Below, piece after piece: positions 1-12,000 of a DNA stretch of 64,000 bases (its first letter is position 1; each line of letters begins with the position of its first letter). A model generated the notes under the pieces. The model did no database searches. It was not told the DNA's origin and worked only from the letters and a program-made list of their open reading frames with translations. This stretch comes from RUG369 sp050949645. Lineage in GTDB: Bacteria > Planctomycetota > Planctomycetia > Pirellulales > Thermoguttaceae. The position numbers and the translations under genes are program-made. Where the stretch lies: NCBI GenBank assembly GCA_050949645.1, contig JBMNGC010000001.1, positions 2,790,001-2,854,000 of the forward strand. Reading direction: 5' to 3'.

Positions 1-390
1 GACGTCAAGAAACGACGTAATAACGAGCTCCTTGCGATCCAGAACGAAATCAGCGCGACCACGAACCAGAGTTTCGTTGGCAAGGAAGTCGAGATTCTCG
101 TCGAAGGTCCGAGCAAACGCGAAGCGCGCGAGCAAGCGCGCGAAGAAGCGCTCTACGCGGAATCCGAGCCGAGCGACGCGCCAGAGAATGTAGACGCGCC
201 AGGCGCGTTCGTGTCTATAGACGAGCTCCTTGCAACGGCGGGGTCGCAAGACGAGGTTCAGCTCATGGGGAGAACTCCATGCGATAGGATCGTCGTCTTT
301 AACGGACCGCGCGAAATGACGGGGACGTTCCGCCGCGTCAAGATAACAACCGCGGCGCCCTTTACGCTCTTTGGAGAGATTGTCGGCTGA
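1..390 (+). CDS. miaB: tRNA-2-methylthio-N6-dimethylallyladenosine synthase MiaB, C-terminal part
   Basis: The frame is open from the first base and stops with TGA at 388-390, giving about 129 C-terminal residues of a gene that starts outside the window. The visible part is the end of the radical-SAM region and the TRAM domain. It has the MiaB-like run LLAIQNEIS, then VGKEVEILVEGPSK, an insert rich in Glu/Ala/Pro, then LMGRTPCDRIVVFNG and a closing LFGEIVG. MiaB adds the 2-methylthio group to i6A37 of tRNAs using two 4Fe-4S clusters. The catalytic cysteines lie upstream and cannot be checked. The Glu/Ala-rich insert of about 30 residues between VEGPSK and LMGRT is longer than usual. A related methylthiotransferase is possible, but VEGPSK and LMGRT fit MiaB best. 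Confidence 0.85.
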   Translation, partial: DVKKRRNNELLAIQNEISATTNQSFVGKEVEILVEGPSKREAREQAREEALYAESEPSDAPENVDAPGAFVSIDELLATAGSQDEVQLMGRTPCDRIVVFNGPREMTGTFRRVKITTAAPFTLFGEIVG

Positions 391-429
391 AGACGAGCCG
401 TCGAAAACGAATTCCGAGATTCAAGAAAT

Positions 430-461
430 AAAAAACGTCGGCCGAAAGACCGACGTTTTTT
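430..461 (+). terminator. intrinsic terminator after miaB
   Basis: AAAAACGTCGG and CCGACGTTTTT form a stem around a short loop, ending in a T run. It lies 40 bases after the miaB stop. Because both flanks are A/T runs it could also end the tRNA-Ile transcript that comes from the opposite strand. Confidence 0.85.
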
Positions 462-463
462 AG

Positions 464-538
464 TGGGCGCACATGGAGTCGAACCATGGACCTCGTCCTT
501 ATCAGGGACGCGCTCTAACCAAACTGAGCTACGCGCCC
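464..538 (-). tRNA. tRNA-Ile (anticodon GAT)
   Basis: Read on the minus strand it begins GGGCGCG and ends TGCGCCC plus discriminator A, closing a 7-bp acceptor stem. The D arm is TAGCTCAG...TTAGAGC, the anticodon loop CTGATAA carries GAT (bases 501-503), and the T arm is GGTTCGACTCC. It is 75 nt long and has no encoded CCA. Confidence 0.95.
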
Positions 539-666
539 AACCTGTTCGAGACGAATTCGCGACTCAAACAACAGTCGGAATTATAGCGCCGCAACACTTT
601 TCTGCAAGGGACTATTTTCTTTTTTTAAAAAATAGCGCTCGAGAGGCGTCGGCGCAGCGACGAAGG

Positions 667-692
667 GCGCGCGCTCGCGAAAGAGCGCGCGC
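667..692 (-). terminator. GC-rich hairpin behind the phosphofructokinase gene
   Basis: GCGCGCGCTC and GAGCGCGCGC form a perfect 10-bp stem around GCGAAA, 36 bases past the stop codon of the minus-strand gene. No T run follows directly; a T-rich stretch comes about 40 bases later. It may be a weak terminator or an mRNA 3'-end stabiliser. Confidence 0.45.
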
Positions 693-727
693 TCCGACTT
701 CGACCGTTAAGTCGAGGACGTCGTTCG

Positions 728-2092
728 TCAGTCGCGCCACGCTTCCAGGTAACGCGCGAGCTTATGAATGTCGGAATCGACGGCGATCGGACGCGAATAA
801 GCGCGAAGCTTATCCATGTTGACGAGCTCTTCGAAGGTCGGGAAGGAGAGTCCGAGAGGCTCGGGACCGCTGTTGACCGAGATCATCACGCCGTTGAGAT
901 TTTTTTCGCAGAGCGCGCGGTAGCAACCGACGCCGATCTGGCTGCCGACGCAAACGTCGTACGCCGTCGGCTGATTGCAACGGATCTCGTAGCCGAATTG
1001 CAGACCGTTGAACTTTCGGCGCTTGCCGGTGCGACGCTCATACTCGTCCGCGATCAGACGACCGAGGCGAGAGGAGTACTTGAGCTGCGAGACGGGGAAG
1101 TGCCCGAAGGAGTCCGGCTTGAGGGAGATGTATTCGTCGTGCGAGACGCATTTCTCGATCTCAGAGAGGGGCAGGAATTCGGCGACGCCTTCGGAGATAA
1201 CTCCAACAAAGCCCTTCTGGCCTTCCTTTTCGCGCGCGATGCAAACGTCGACCATGTGGTTCACAATGTGCGACATATCGACGATCGTACGCATGACCGG
1301 CTTGCCGTTCTCGTCGAGAACTTCCTTGCCCGTCTCAGGGTCGATCGTGACTTCGGTCGTCTTCCAGGATTCGTCGATATCTTCGAGTCCGACGACGGCG
1401 GAGGCTTCGCCGGCGATCGCGGCGCCATAGGCGAGCCAGGCCGCGGCGCGACCCATCAACTGGCAGACGAATCCGGCGCCCGCCGCTTCGCTGTCGGAAA
1501 GAAGGTTGCGGAGCTGTTTCGCAAGCATCTCGACCGCGGTGAAATATCCGAACGTGAAAGGAATGCCTTCGTAGTCGTTGTCGATCGTTTTCGGAAGATG
1601 AACGACCTTGATGCGCTTGGCGTCCGCGGGTTTGCGATCCATGAAGAGCTTGAATTTCGTGGCGGTCGTGAGCGTATCGTCGCCGCCGATGGAGACGAGC
1701 GCGTCGACGCCGAGCGAGCAGAGCGCCTTATAGACCGTTTCGAGGGGCGCGGTTTTTTCGGAGCAGTCGAGATCTTTCGGCTCTTTGAGCGCTTTGCCGG
1801 GGTTGACGCGCGCGGTGCCAATGCAGATACCCTGTTTGGTGCGGATTCCGTCGCGAACGCACTTGTCGAGGCGAATGTAAGCTTCGCCTTCTTTAAGGAC
1901 GTCGCCGTCTTTGAAGTCGACGAGGTGCGTATAGCCGTTTAGCATGCCGTAGACCTCGATACCAGCGCGAGCAAAGCACAGCGAGGCGCTGCCGATCACA
2001 GCGTTGGCGGCGGGCGCGGGTCCGCCGGAGAAAAGAATAGCGACTTTTTTGACGTCGGAGTTCGGTCGCGAAGGACTAGTTAACGAAGACAT
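728..2092 (-). CDS. pfp: pyrophosphate-dependent 6-phosphofructokinase
   Basis: The enzyme interconverts fructose 6-phosphate and fructose 1,6-bisphosphate in glycolysis. The sequence has the PFK-A fold signatures: LFSGGPAPAANAVIG near the N terminus, IGGDDTLTTATK, the substrate motif PKTIDNDY, and MGRAAAWLAYGAA. The second Asp in GGDD replaces the Gly of ATP enzymes (GGDG), and a Lys precedes TIDND; both are known marks of PPi-using enzymes. That it prefers PPi is therefore an inference from two residues. At 454 residues it belongs to the longer PPi-PFK clade. ATG 2092 is chosen over an in-frame TTG at 2098 because GAAAGG lies six bases before the ATG. A promoter lies about 135 bases upstream. 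It pairs in theme with the membrane pyrophosphatase gene at 53.3 kb, which also uses PPi. Confidence 0.9.
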   Translation of the reverse strand: MSSLTSPSRPNSDVKKVAILFSGGPAPAANAVIGSASLCFARAGIEVYGMLNGYTHLVDFKDGDVLKEGEAYIRLDKCVRDGIRTKQGICIGTARVNPGKALKEPKDLDCSEKTAPLETVYKALCSLGVDALVSIGGDDTLTTATKFKLFMDRKPADAKRIKVVHLPKTIDNDYEGIPFTFGYFTAVEMLAKQLRNLLSDSEAAGAGFVCQLMGRAAAWLAYGAAIAGEASAVVGLEDIDESWKTTEVTIDPETGKEVLDENGKPVMRTIVDMSHIVNHMVDVCIAREKEGQKGFVGVISEGVAEFLPLSEIEKCVSHDEYISLKPDSFGHFPVSQLKYSSRLGRLIADEYERRTGKRRKFNGLQFGYEIRCNQPTAYDVCVGSQIGVGCYRALCEKNLNGVMISVNSGPEPLGLSFPTFEELVNMDKLRAYSRPIAVDSDIHKLARYLEAWRD

Positions 2093-2234
2093 AGGCAACC
2101 TTTCATGAGATTAAATGTGAAACGCGTTCTGAAAGCTCCTGAACGACGCGTCGCCGCCGAAGCTGACGTGAATTCTTTGCGCGCCGACCAGGACGATACT
2201 GTCGAGCGCGGAACAGAACGCCAATTACCGCTCT

Positions 2235-2262
2235 ATTTTATAATGATCGTGATTTTGTTCAA
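2235..2262 (-). promoter_or_regulatory. sigma70-like promoter of the phosphofructokinase gene
   Basis: On the minus strand TTGAAC (2262-2257) is followed after 16 bases by TAAAAT (2240-2235). This would give a 5' leader of about 135 nt before ATG 2092. Confidence 0.5.
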
Positions 2263-3077
2263 TTGGTAGCGTTGAGACTCTTGGCCGGAAAGTATTGAGA
2301 ATTCCATTTTGATCAAAAGAGCGTCCCTTTGACGGAGTTCTTCTTCCGCAACGATTCCTTGAAGGGGTCGATAAGGGCGTTAAAATGAGCAAGACATTCT
2401 GGTTTGCCGCAAAAAATTGAAATTTGAGACTCTTTTATGGAACATGAGGCGGCGATACGCGTCAAAGTGGCAAGGCGTTTTCCGTGACTGTTGTCGCTGG
2501 TTTGACCTTACGCAATAACCGGTATTGTTCAGAAATCTTATGCGTCCGCGTTGTTTTGCGCAGACGCGCTCGCTTATTCATCTGGAAAAATTGACATATC
2601 CTTTGAAATTATCATCCGGCGTGAGAAGCGCAGCGAATTTTTTGCCAATTATTATGGCAATTTTTGGCGTGTTGCGTTAAACTGGTTGAGAATACGTCTC
2701 AATGGGCGAGGAGTGTCTGCGGACGAGTCTGACTCTGAAGAACGAGAGTTTCGACTCCACGTGCGTCGCTTGACGACGACGCGCTCTATCGCCGAGCCGG
2801 GACGTCGCCGATTTCGGCGACCCGGGACGCCGCAGAAAGGTCTTTTTGCGTTACAATGGTAGATGCGCGCCGACGCGAGTTAGAATGATACGACTTGCGC
2901 GGCGACGCGATTTTCATTGGTAAAGAAGACATAACGAGACGACCCTTCCGACGCTGACGAGCGGCGAGGCAAGGGCGAGAGCGAGCGTCGACTTCGACGC
3001 GCGGTCTGTTACAAGGGATTTGGATCCACCCTCGGGCGGTCTGGCGCGCGAGCTATAATAACTAAGGAATGAGAACT
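2263..3077. other. long intergenic region upstream of the giant gene
   Basis: No convincing gene is seen in these 800 bases. A 103-codon plus-strand frame at 2551-2862 has no ribosome binding site and no recognisable sequence. The first half is AT-richer than the surroundings and the second half GC-rich. There is a small hairpin GTCGCCG/CGGCGAC near 2806-2823. Several -10-like hexamers occur on the plus strand, including TATAAT at 3054-3059, but without good -35 partners. If TATAAT 3054 were used, the giant gene's mRNA would be almost leaderless. Confidence 0.5.
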
Positions 3078-6000
3078 ATGTCGCAATCAGGTAAGCGTTT
3101 TCTGTCCGGTCTTTTCAATCGTGTGAAAAACACGGCTTTCGAGTCGCGTGCGACCAATGGTCGCGGACGCGCCCAAACCGACCGACGTCTGGGTATGGAA
3201 CCACTGGAAGAGCGACAGATGCTCTCCGCCGATCCTGCTCTTCTGAGCGCGCTCGCATCGACGAGCGGCGCCGACGCCGTCGCCGCGGTCGCAGAACAGA
3301 CGACGAACGTCGACGCGATCGACCTCTCGAGCGTTCAGAATCTCAGCGTCGACGGCGCGCTCTATTCCAACGCGACGCTCGCTGCACAGACGACTCACCG
3401 CGTCAACACGGATATCTCCGCCTTCATCGATCGCTGGAGTCGCGACGAACAGGGCTGGGCCGCGTCCCTTGCTAACCTGCTGGCCTACACGGGCTGGAGC
3501 GACAACGCCGTTGTCGTCGACCCCGAGTCGCCTCGATCGATCGAGCAGCAGACCTTTGACTACATCAGCAACGCGTTTACGAACGACCAGACCTCGCTCT
3601 ACTACGCTTACGCATGGTACATGGGCGGCGCGAGCGATTATATCTACGACGGACAGAACGCTTACGCGCAGATCTATCCCGATAATACCGACGGAGGGCT
3701 TTTCCCTGCCACGACCGGGGAATATGAACTCTACTCGGAATACATGAAGGAAATTCTCGCCGCCGATATTCAGTCCCCTCTCTACGGTATTACGACCGAG
3801 TATCTTAACAATAACTACGGCGTCTCGATCGAAGTTCATTACTCGAGTAACGCGACTGGCAGAGACGTGACGATCAGCCCTGAATCCTCGATCCCGAGGA
3901 AAACATGGCTCACCTATTGGGGATACGACTTCGACGCGACGTACAGGCCGACCGACGTCGAATACTACACCGCGATCTACGCGTCGAATCCTGAGACTGG
4001 CGAAATCGAACGTCTCCCGATCCAGTGGAGCAACGCTCTCGACTCCTATGTCTTCACGACCTATAACCAGGCGACGGGCCAGGTTCCGTACATGTACCTC
4101 TTCGACGTTCTCCAGCGGATGCCGGGCTACGGCACGCTTGAAGCGGACGCGTACGAACCGAATAACGCCGCCGAAGATTTCTTCGTGGGCTCGCCCTCCG
4201 ATCTCGGACAGATCGACGTCATTGTTCCGAGCTCGTCGGGCGGCTCGACCGTTTACGGCAACACGTTTACCCTTGATAATCTGACGCTCTATGCGGAAGG
4301 TGACGAGGGCGCAGCCGACCCGGTCGACTTCTACAAATTTGAACTCACGCAGACTGCGTCCCTTTCCGACTCGATCGTCGTCGAGTGGTCGCAAGGCGTT
4401 CGCCACCAGGATCTTAAAGCGACGCTCTACGTTTGTATCAACAACGAGGCTTACCCCCTAGACCCCACGAACTATGGCTTCGTGACCGGTTACTATGATT
4501 CCGTTGCGTCGCAAGAGATTAAGTACTCCGTTGGCGAAGACGGGAAAATCTATTCCAACACGATCAGTAAGCTCACGCTTCCGCTGTCAGGGCTCACGGA
4601 GGGCGAATATTTCCTCAAAGTTGAATTTGCCGACTCCGTCGTCAATGGCGTGAACGAGGATTACAGCGTGACCTTTAACGCGGGTTACGACGATATTTAC
4701 GAGCCGAACAACTCTTTCGAACAAGTCAATAAGCTCCCGTACTCCACGCCCGAAGCTCCGACCGCAAACCTCGGCGTCCTCTACGGCACGACAAACCTCT
4801 CCGACCTCGTCCTCAAACAGTACAGCAATATGATCGACGAGTCGGACTGGTACCGCTTTGAAATGACTGAAGCGGGAACCGCCGGCAACCTGATCAATTT
4901 GTATTACACCTCCACGTCCTCTCAGATCAACGACGCGGACCTCGACCTCTATCTCTATAAGTACGATCCGACCTCCCCGCGCGGCTATACGCTCGTTGCC
5001 AAGAGCTATGTCGAGATGACGAACATTGAGACGGTCAGTCTCGACGGAATGGACGCGGGCGTCTACTACATCAAGGTCGTCGGCAACTACTCCGCCGGCA
5101 ACGTTGAGTACAAGCTCGAGATTAATCCGGGCGTGAGCAGCGTTCCGGACCTGCGCGCCGAAGTGCTCCCGGGCGCTAACTGGGAAGCGCCCCTGGTCGT
5201 CAGTTCTGAAAAATACGTCCCGAACGGATCGGAAACGTATCGAAGCGAAGCGGTCATCGGCGTCGACTCGACGGTTTACCTGAACTACTCCTTCAGCGTC
5301 AACGGCGCGTCGAAAGAGTACGGCGCGGACGAAACCGCTATCTACGAAGGCGTCAAGCTCGGCATGTATATAAACGGCGTCCGAGTTAATCCCGCCGACC
5401 TCGAAACCCTTATCGCCGGGAACGCCCTCTCGACGACCCTCAAGGAACGCCTCCGCGCGCTCTTCTGCTCGGAAGACGGCCTCGACATGGAGGCCAACGA
5501 AACGATTCAGATTCGCAATCTGAACCTCGGACGCATGGTTAACGAGACCTCCTTCGCCGCGAAGTACTTCAAGACGTACTCTCAGGGCGCGAACTCGATC
5601 GTCATGGTCATCAACCCGGACAACTACGAGTTCGCCGACGGCTTTGGCAAGATCGTCGACCATCGCGAAACGAAGGAAATGACGCTCGCCTATAAGAACG
5701 GTTCCTTCTACAACGGCGCGACCCTAACGCCCGTGAACAAGGGTACGACCGTCGAGGTCTATCGCAATAACAGGTATCTTTCCGACGTGATCTACGGCGT
5801 CGACGACTTTGAATTCGAGAACGGCGATATCATCCTCCTGTCGGTCGTCAGCCATAAATACGAAGTTGCCGTCAAGGGGCTCTACGAAGCGAACGACGGA
5901 GTCGCCGGCGTCCTCGAATACTCGGTCGACAACAACTTCTCGTCTGTCATGTTCACCGTGAACGACCTCAGCGAAGACGCCTTCGCGCCGAACGCGAGCG

Positions 6001-9000
6001 TCTCCGAGGTCATGACGAACGACAACCCCTACGAAGTCCATCCGGACCTGGGGTACGCCAACATCGACAACCTCGAAGCGTACGTAACGCCTGGCGGTGA
6101 AACGCGTTATCATCGCGTTATCGAAGATCTCGTCATCACCGGCGCGACGAATCCCAACGGCGCCTACACCTCCGACTGGTTCCGATTCCAGCTCAAGACG
6201 AGCGAATTCGACGAAACTCCAAACTACGAGAACGCGTTCGTCCAGATTATGATCGACGACGCCTATTCCGGGTTGAGCGAGACGGATAACCTCGGCGACC
6301 TGGACCTCTACCTCTACAAGATCGTCCAGACCGACGATACGATTTCATTCGAAGAAGCCTATGAGACGGGCGCTTACACCCTCGTTCTGCTCCAGAGCAG
6401 CAAGGGCGTCGGCGACACGGAGCGCATTGACTTCGCCGGTCTCGATATGACGGACGGAAACTACTTCATCAACGTGACGGGCTTCAACGGCTCGGCGAAC
6501 AGATACGCGATGGAGCTTGGCGGTTTCACGAAGTCCGGAGATATTCTGCCGACCGATCCTGCCGAATACTTCACGGAAGATAACGTGACGATTCTCAACT
6601 CCGTCGCGACCGTGAATTGGAAGGTGCCCGTCAACGACTACGTTTCCAACGTGCTCGTTTCCTACCGCAAGGCCGGTTCCAGCGACTGGATTGAGGCGGG
6701 TCGCTTCAGGTCGTCGGCCACTTCCTGCAAGATTGCGGGCCTCGAGCCGGATACGGAATACGAGTTCAGACTGACCGTTTCGAACTACTTCGTCGCGGAC
6801 GATCCTCTTACCGCGACCGTTTCCAAGAAGACGGAATACTTCCTTAACGAGACCGTCTATCGCGCGGTCATCGTCGGCGTCTCCGATTATCCGGGCTCTT
6901 CCGGCGACCTCGTTGCGGCGACGAACGACGCGAAAGCGTTCCGCGACGCGCTTCTCCAAGATCCTCAGTGGGCTGCCGAAAATATTCAGCTCCTGACCGA
7001 CGGCGACGCGACCCGCGACGCCGTCCTCGAGGCGCTCGCGACGGTCGCCGACGAATCGGACGATAACGACGTCTTCGTCTTCTACTTCGCGGGTTCCGGC
7101 GCCTCCGCCCAGATCGGCGGCCAGACGCTCGGTTACCTCAAGACCTGCGGTTCCATCCGCAGCGAATTCGTCTCAAGCGCCGACCTCGCCAAGGCGGTCG
7201 ACAAGATCGCGGCGGGCTGCAAGCAGTTTATCCTCGACGCGGGCCAGATTTCGAACTCCGCCGATGAGACGGGTATCGTTTACGCGCCCTTTATCGACGC
7301 GCTCACGACGAGCGAGACGAATGGCGGTTCCGAGCGCGCCGCGCACGTATCCGTCTTGACCTCCGCCGACGACGCGAGCGTGATTTCCGTCGTCGGAACC
7401 GGTAGTCGGTCCGTCTTTAACCACGCGCTTTGCGACGCGATCGTAGACTACAGCGCGGTCGTGACGCAAGAAGAAGCGGACGCGTCGGACGGCGAACTCG
7501 AAGTTTCGGACGGTCGCGTGACCTTCGAGGAACTCTATTCCTCCATCTCCGTCGACGAAAGAATGACGCGATATGGCGTCGGAGTCTCCTTCGCGACGAA
7601 CGACACGACGAACGACGCCGTCCTCATGAGCGGCGAATGGAACGAAATGGACGCGTTCCACGCAGAATGGCTCGAGGCGGGCGCAATTGTCGTGACGACG
7701 ACGGTCGACTGCGTCGACGCGCACGACGGGAAAATCTCGCTCCGCGAAGCCGCCAAGCGCGTTGGAACGGTTCTCAACCGTGAAACGACGCTCGCCGACG
7801 GCGCTAAATTTACGCTGAAGGCGGGCTCCATCGTAACGGTCGGCACGACGACGGGCGCTCTGACCGAAGACGTCGCGGTCACCTACTCGAAGGGCGCGTT
7901 CCGCACCGCGGAAAACTGCTCCTTGCAGACCGCGCTCACCACGGTCGATATCAACCGCGCCGGAATGACCACAACATGGTCTGAAGCGGACTGGAACGAC
8001 GGAAACGTTAAACTTGTCGACGATGAAGATCTTGGCGTCAGAGACGTTGAGTTTGAACTCGTCGCAACGACGATCATCGACGGCGAAAGAACGACGATCG
8101 TCCTCAAGGAAGGCGATACGCTCGAGACCGCCGAAACGAATGGCAAGACGGTCGAAGTTGTTAAATCCGGACAGGGCTACGCTCTTATGCTCGGCGGCGT
8201 TCCCTATACCCGTATGACGGGCCTCTATCTCGACGGCGTCGCCGTGACGCTTTCGAGGGGCGTCGTCATTGGACAGGACGTCACGATCAACAAGGTCGTC
8301 TTTGACTCTGGGCTCGCTGGTCAGACGCTCGAACTCAATTCGACGGCTGGACCGCTCGTCTTCGAAAATGGCGGCGTCGTTTACGCGTCGTCGCCAGACG
8401 CGCCGATCACGATCGACGGTCAAGGTAAACGTTCGCTTATTCAAGCGACCGGAAACGAACTGGTGTCGATCGTCGGATTGCGACTCGTTAACGCGCGAGG
8501 TTACGTCGCTCATGTGGCGTCAGGCGCGTCTCTCGAACTCGCTAACTGCCTGGTGACCGGCGCGAACGCTTCCGGAAATTACGGCGTCTTCGCCAACAGC
8601 GGCAACCTCTATCTCACGAACAATACGATCGCCGGCAATAAGGCGAGCGGCTCCCTCGTGACCGGCGGCGGGAAGACGACGATTCTCAACACGATCATCG
8701 CGCTCAATACCGCCAGTATCACGAATCTCACCTATGACGCGACGAGCATTGTCGGAAAGACGGATCCCGGCTTCACCGACGCCGCCAACGGCGACTACAC
8801 GCTCCTCAAGACGTCTTCCGCGATCGATATCGGTCTTAATTCCGCGACCAGGCTCCGCAGCGGCGTCGTGATCGAGTACGACCTCGCTGGCAACGAGCGC
8901 GTCGGCGCCGCGAGTATCGTCGACGCGGGCGCATTCGAGTACACAGTCGCGCTTGAAGATCGCGAGACGCCGTCGACCGTCGTTACGACGCTCGACGACG

Positions 9001-12000
9001 TCGTCGACCTGACGGACAACGAGATTTCGCTCCGCGAAGCGCTCGCTTACGCGGGAACGACCTATCGTGTCCACACGACCCTTGAAGAGGGCGATATTGT
9101 ATTCGACGAGAATGGCGCCGAGTACGTCGTGACCAACGGCAAGTTCATCGGCTTCGACGGCGTCACCGGCATTGAGACGGGTCAGTACTACGCGATAGCG
9201 GGCGTTTACATCGTCGACGATTACGGCGAGGCGATCGAGCTTGAAGAAGGCGACGTCGTGACGCTCTCGAACGGAGCGAAGGCGACCGTCGTCGGGACGA
9301 AGCTGATCCTCGCGTCTGGCGTCCCGGTGACCCCCGGCGCGACAATTACCGACGCCGACGGCAATACGGGTCCTCTCTCCTATGGAGTGACGACGAACTT
9401 TACTCAGAACCAGAGAATTACCATCCCGCTTACGGCGGCCGATATCAACCCCGCGACGCCAATCAACGCGTTCGACGAAGGAACCTACACCCTCGAGTAT
9501 CGCCCCAACGGGACCTTCACTGGTACACTCAGGATTACGACCGGCGAGGGGAATAATCAAACGACGGAGACCTTCGAGGCGACCTTCCGTCTCGCTCAGG
9601 GAACCTCGTTCAACTTCATTGACGCCGAAGGCGCGATTGGCGAAACGGCGACGATCGTCTCGACCCGAACCGTTGAGCTCGGAAACGGAAGATACACGCT
9701 TCTTGACCCGATTACGGAAAGGGTTGGCGGAACGACGACGACGCTTTACGAGCCGGGCGCCATCCTTACCCTGACGCGCGGCGTCTTCACGGACGCCGAC
9801 GGCGTCGAAGTGAACGTCCCCAGGGGAACAAGATTGACTTCGCCCGCGGGCAGAACCGTGGCGTATCAGTATCCTAACTTCTCGGTCGCGACGTTCGAAC
9901 CGGGGACGACTCTCTTCGATGAAGAAGGACACGCGCGTCGCTACGGTTCGGGTCTCGAACTGTACGAAGACGTTACTCTGGGAACGGAGATTACCTTCAA
10001 GAAGGGACTTGAGAACGGAACGATCACCCTGGGCAAGGGCGCGCTCAACGTCGAGCGCGCGGTCACGATCGACGCGACTCGCAACCTCGGGCTGACGATC
10101 GACGCTCACGGCGCAAGTCGCGTCTTCACGGTCGATACCTACCGCGAAACCAATACTTCCGCGTATGTAACGCTCAACGGCTTCACGCTCCTGAATGGCG
10201 CGGCGGACGAAGGCGGATTCATTTACGTCTCGGAAGAAAGCAACCTGCGACTCTCGAATATGACGATCACCGGATCCAGCTCGACTAGTTCGGGCGTCGG
10301 CGGCGCGATCTACAACGCAGGAACCGCTAACCTGACCGGCCTCACGATTTCCGACGTCAAGACGGACAATGAAGGGACGATTTACAACTCCGGAACGATG
10401 ACGATCGCTGCCTCGACGATCTCCGACTCCTCCGCTAAATATGGCGGCGCGGTCTACAACGACGGAGTCCTCTCCGTTTCGAAGTCCTCCGAATTCTCCG
10501 GAAACGTCGCCGACGAAGGCGCTGGACTCTACAACGCGGGTATTGCGACGGTCGTCAATTCTGAGCTCAATGAGAACGCCGCGACCGTTTCTGGCGGCGC
10601 CGCGTACAACACGGGCAAGCTGACGATCACCAACTCGAAGATTCAGTCGAATACGGCGAAAATCGGCGGCGGCGGAATCTACAATACGGGCGCTCTTTCC
10701 GCAACGCGCGCGCTTATCGCGGGTAATGACGCGGAAGCGAACGCCGCGGCGATCTATTCGCGAGGCGACGCGTCGATCGCAAGCTCCCTCGTCATTGCTA
10801 ACGGTTCTGGCAACGACCAAGGACGCTACGCGATTTACAGCAAGGACGGTAAGTTGGAGCTTGTCGGCGACACGATCGTCGGCAACGCGCAGCGCGGCGT
10901 CATGATCAAGTCTGGCGACGCAGCGATTTACAACTCGATCGTTGGCGACAACGGCGGTTACGACGTCCACGTTCAGGGCGGAACTGCCGACGTCCAGTAC
11001 AGCATGATTTCCTCGCCTTACGGCGCTATCTCCTCGACGAATCTGGAATATCTCCCGGACTTCGCGCGATTTGATAAGAGTCTGCCCTGGACCGAATGGA
11101 ATCTGCGGCTCGCCGGAACCTCCGCGGCGATCAGCGCTGGGTCGGTCGATTACAACTTCATTACGACCGTCGCCGGTAAATCGGTCCCGATTGTCGTCGA
11201 CTACGCCGGCAACGCCAGGGTGACGGAAGAAGGACTCGATATCGGCGCGTACTCCGCGAGCATGATTCACGAAGAGTTCTCAACCGTGGTGACGACTTGG
11301 GACGATATCGTCGATCCAACCGACGGCCTGATTTCGCTCCGCGAAGCGATTCGCTACGCGTCTTACGGCACGACGGTTGCCGACCGCACCGTGACCTTCT
11401 CCAAGGATCTCTTTGCCTTCGCCGATTCCGGAACGGTTATGCTCGATTCCGATCTCAAGACGATCGTCGTCGACTCGAAGGTCAAGGTGACCTCCGCGTA
11501 TACAGACGATCTTGGCGAGACTCGATACCGAGATATCACGGTCGACGGTTCCCTCGCCGACGCGCCGCTCTTCATCGTACAGAAGGGCGCGGAGCTCGAA
11601 TTTAACGGTATGACCTTCACCGGCGGTCACGCGCATGGCGTCACGGATAGCGGCGGCGCGTTCATCGTCCACGGCGGCGAACTCACGCTCCTGGACAGCA
11701 TTGTTACTGGCAACACAGCCCAACGCAACGGCGGCGCGATTTACCAGGACGGCGGCGCGGTCTACGTCATCAACTCGCTTATGACGGAGAACGAGACCGA
11801 CCCGACCAGAGGATTCGGCGGCGCGATCTGCATGAACGGCGGTCAGGCCTACATCTACAACACGACGATCACAGCGAACTCTGCCGCGGTTTACGGCGGT
11901 ATCTTCGAGCTTAACGGACTCGTCGTGCTCGCCAACTCGATTATTGCGCAGAACGGCGGCGCGCAGAACGTCGACGTTTACGCCGCAAACCTTGAAGCGA

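Noticed and set aside
764..1942. 392-codon plus-strand open frame opposite the phosphofructokinase gene
   Set aside because: It is a mirror frame of a GC-rich gene; the minus-strand product has all family motifs and this one has none.
2551..2862. 103-codon frame upstream of the giant gene
   Set aside because: No ribosome binding site, no recognisable sequence, and base composition changes abruptly along it.
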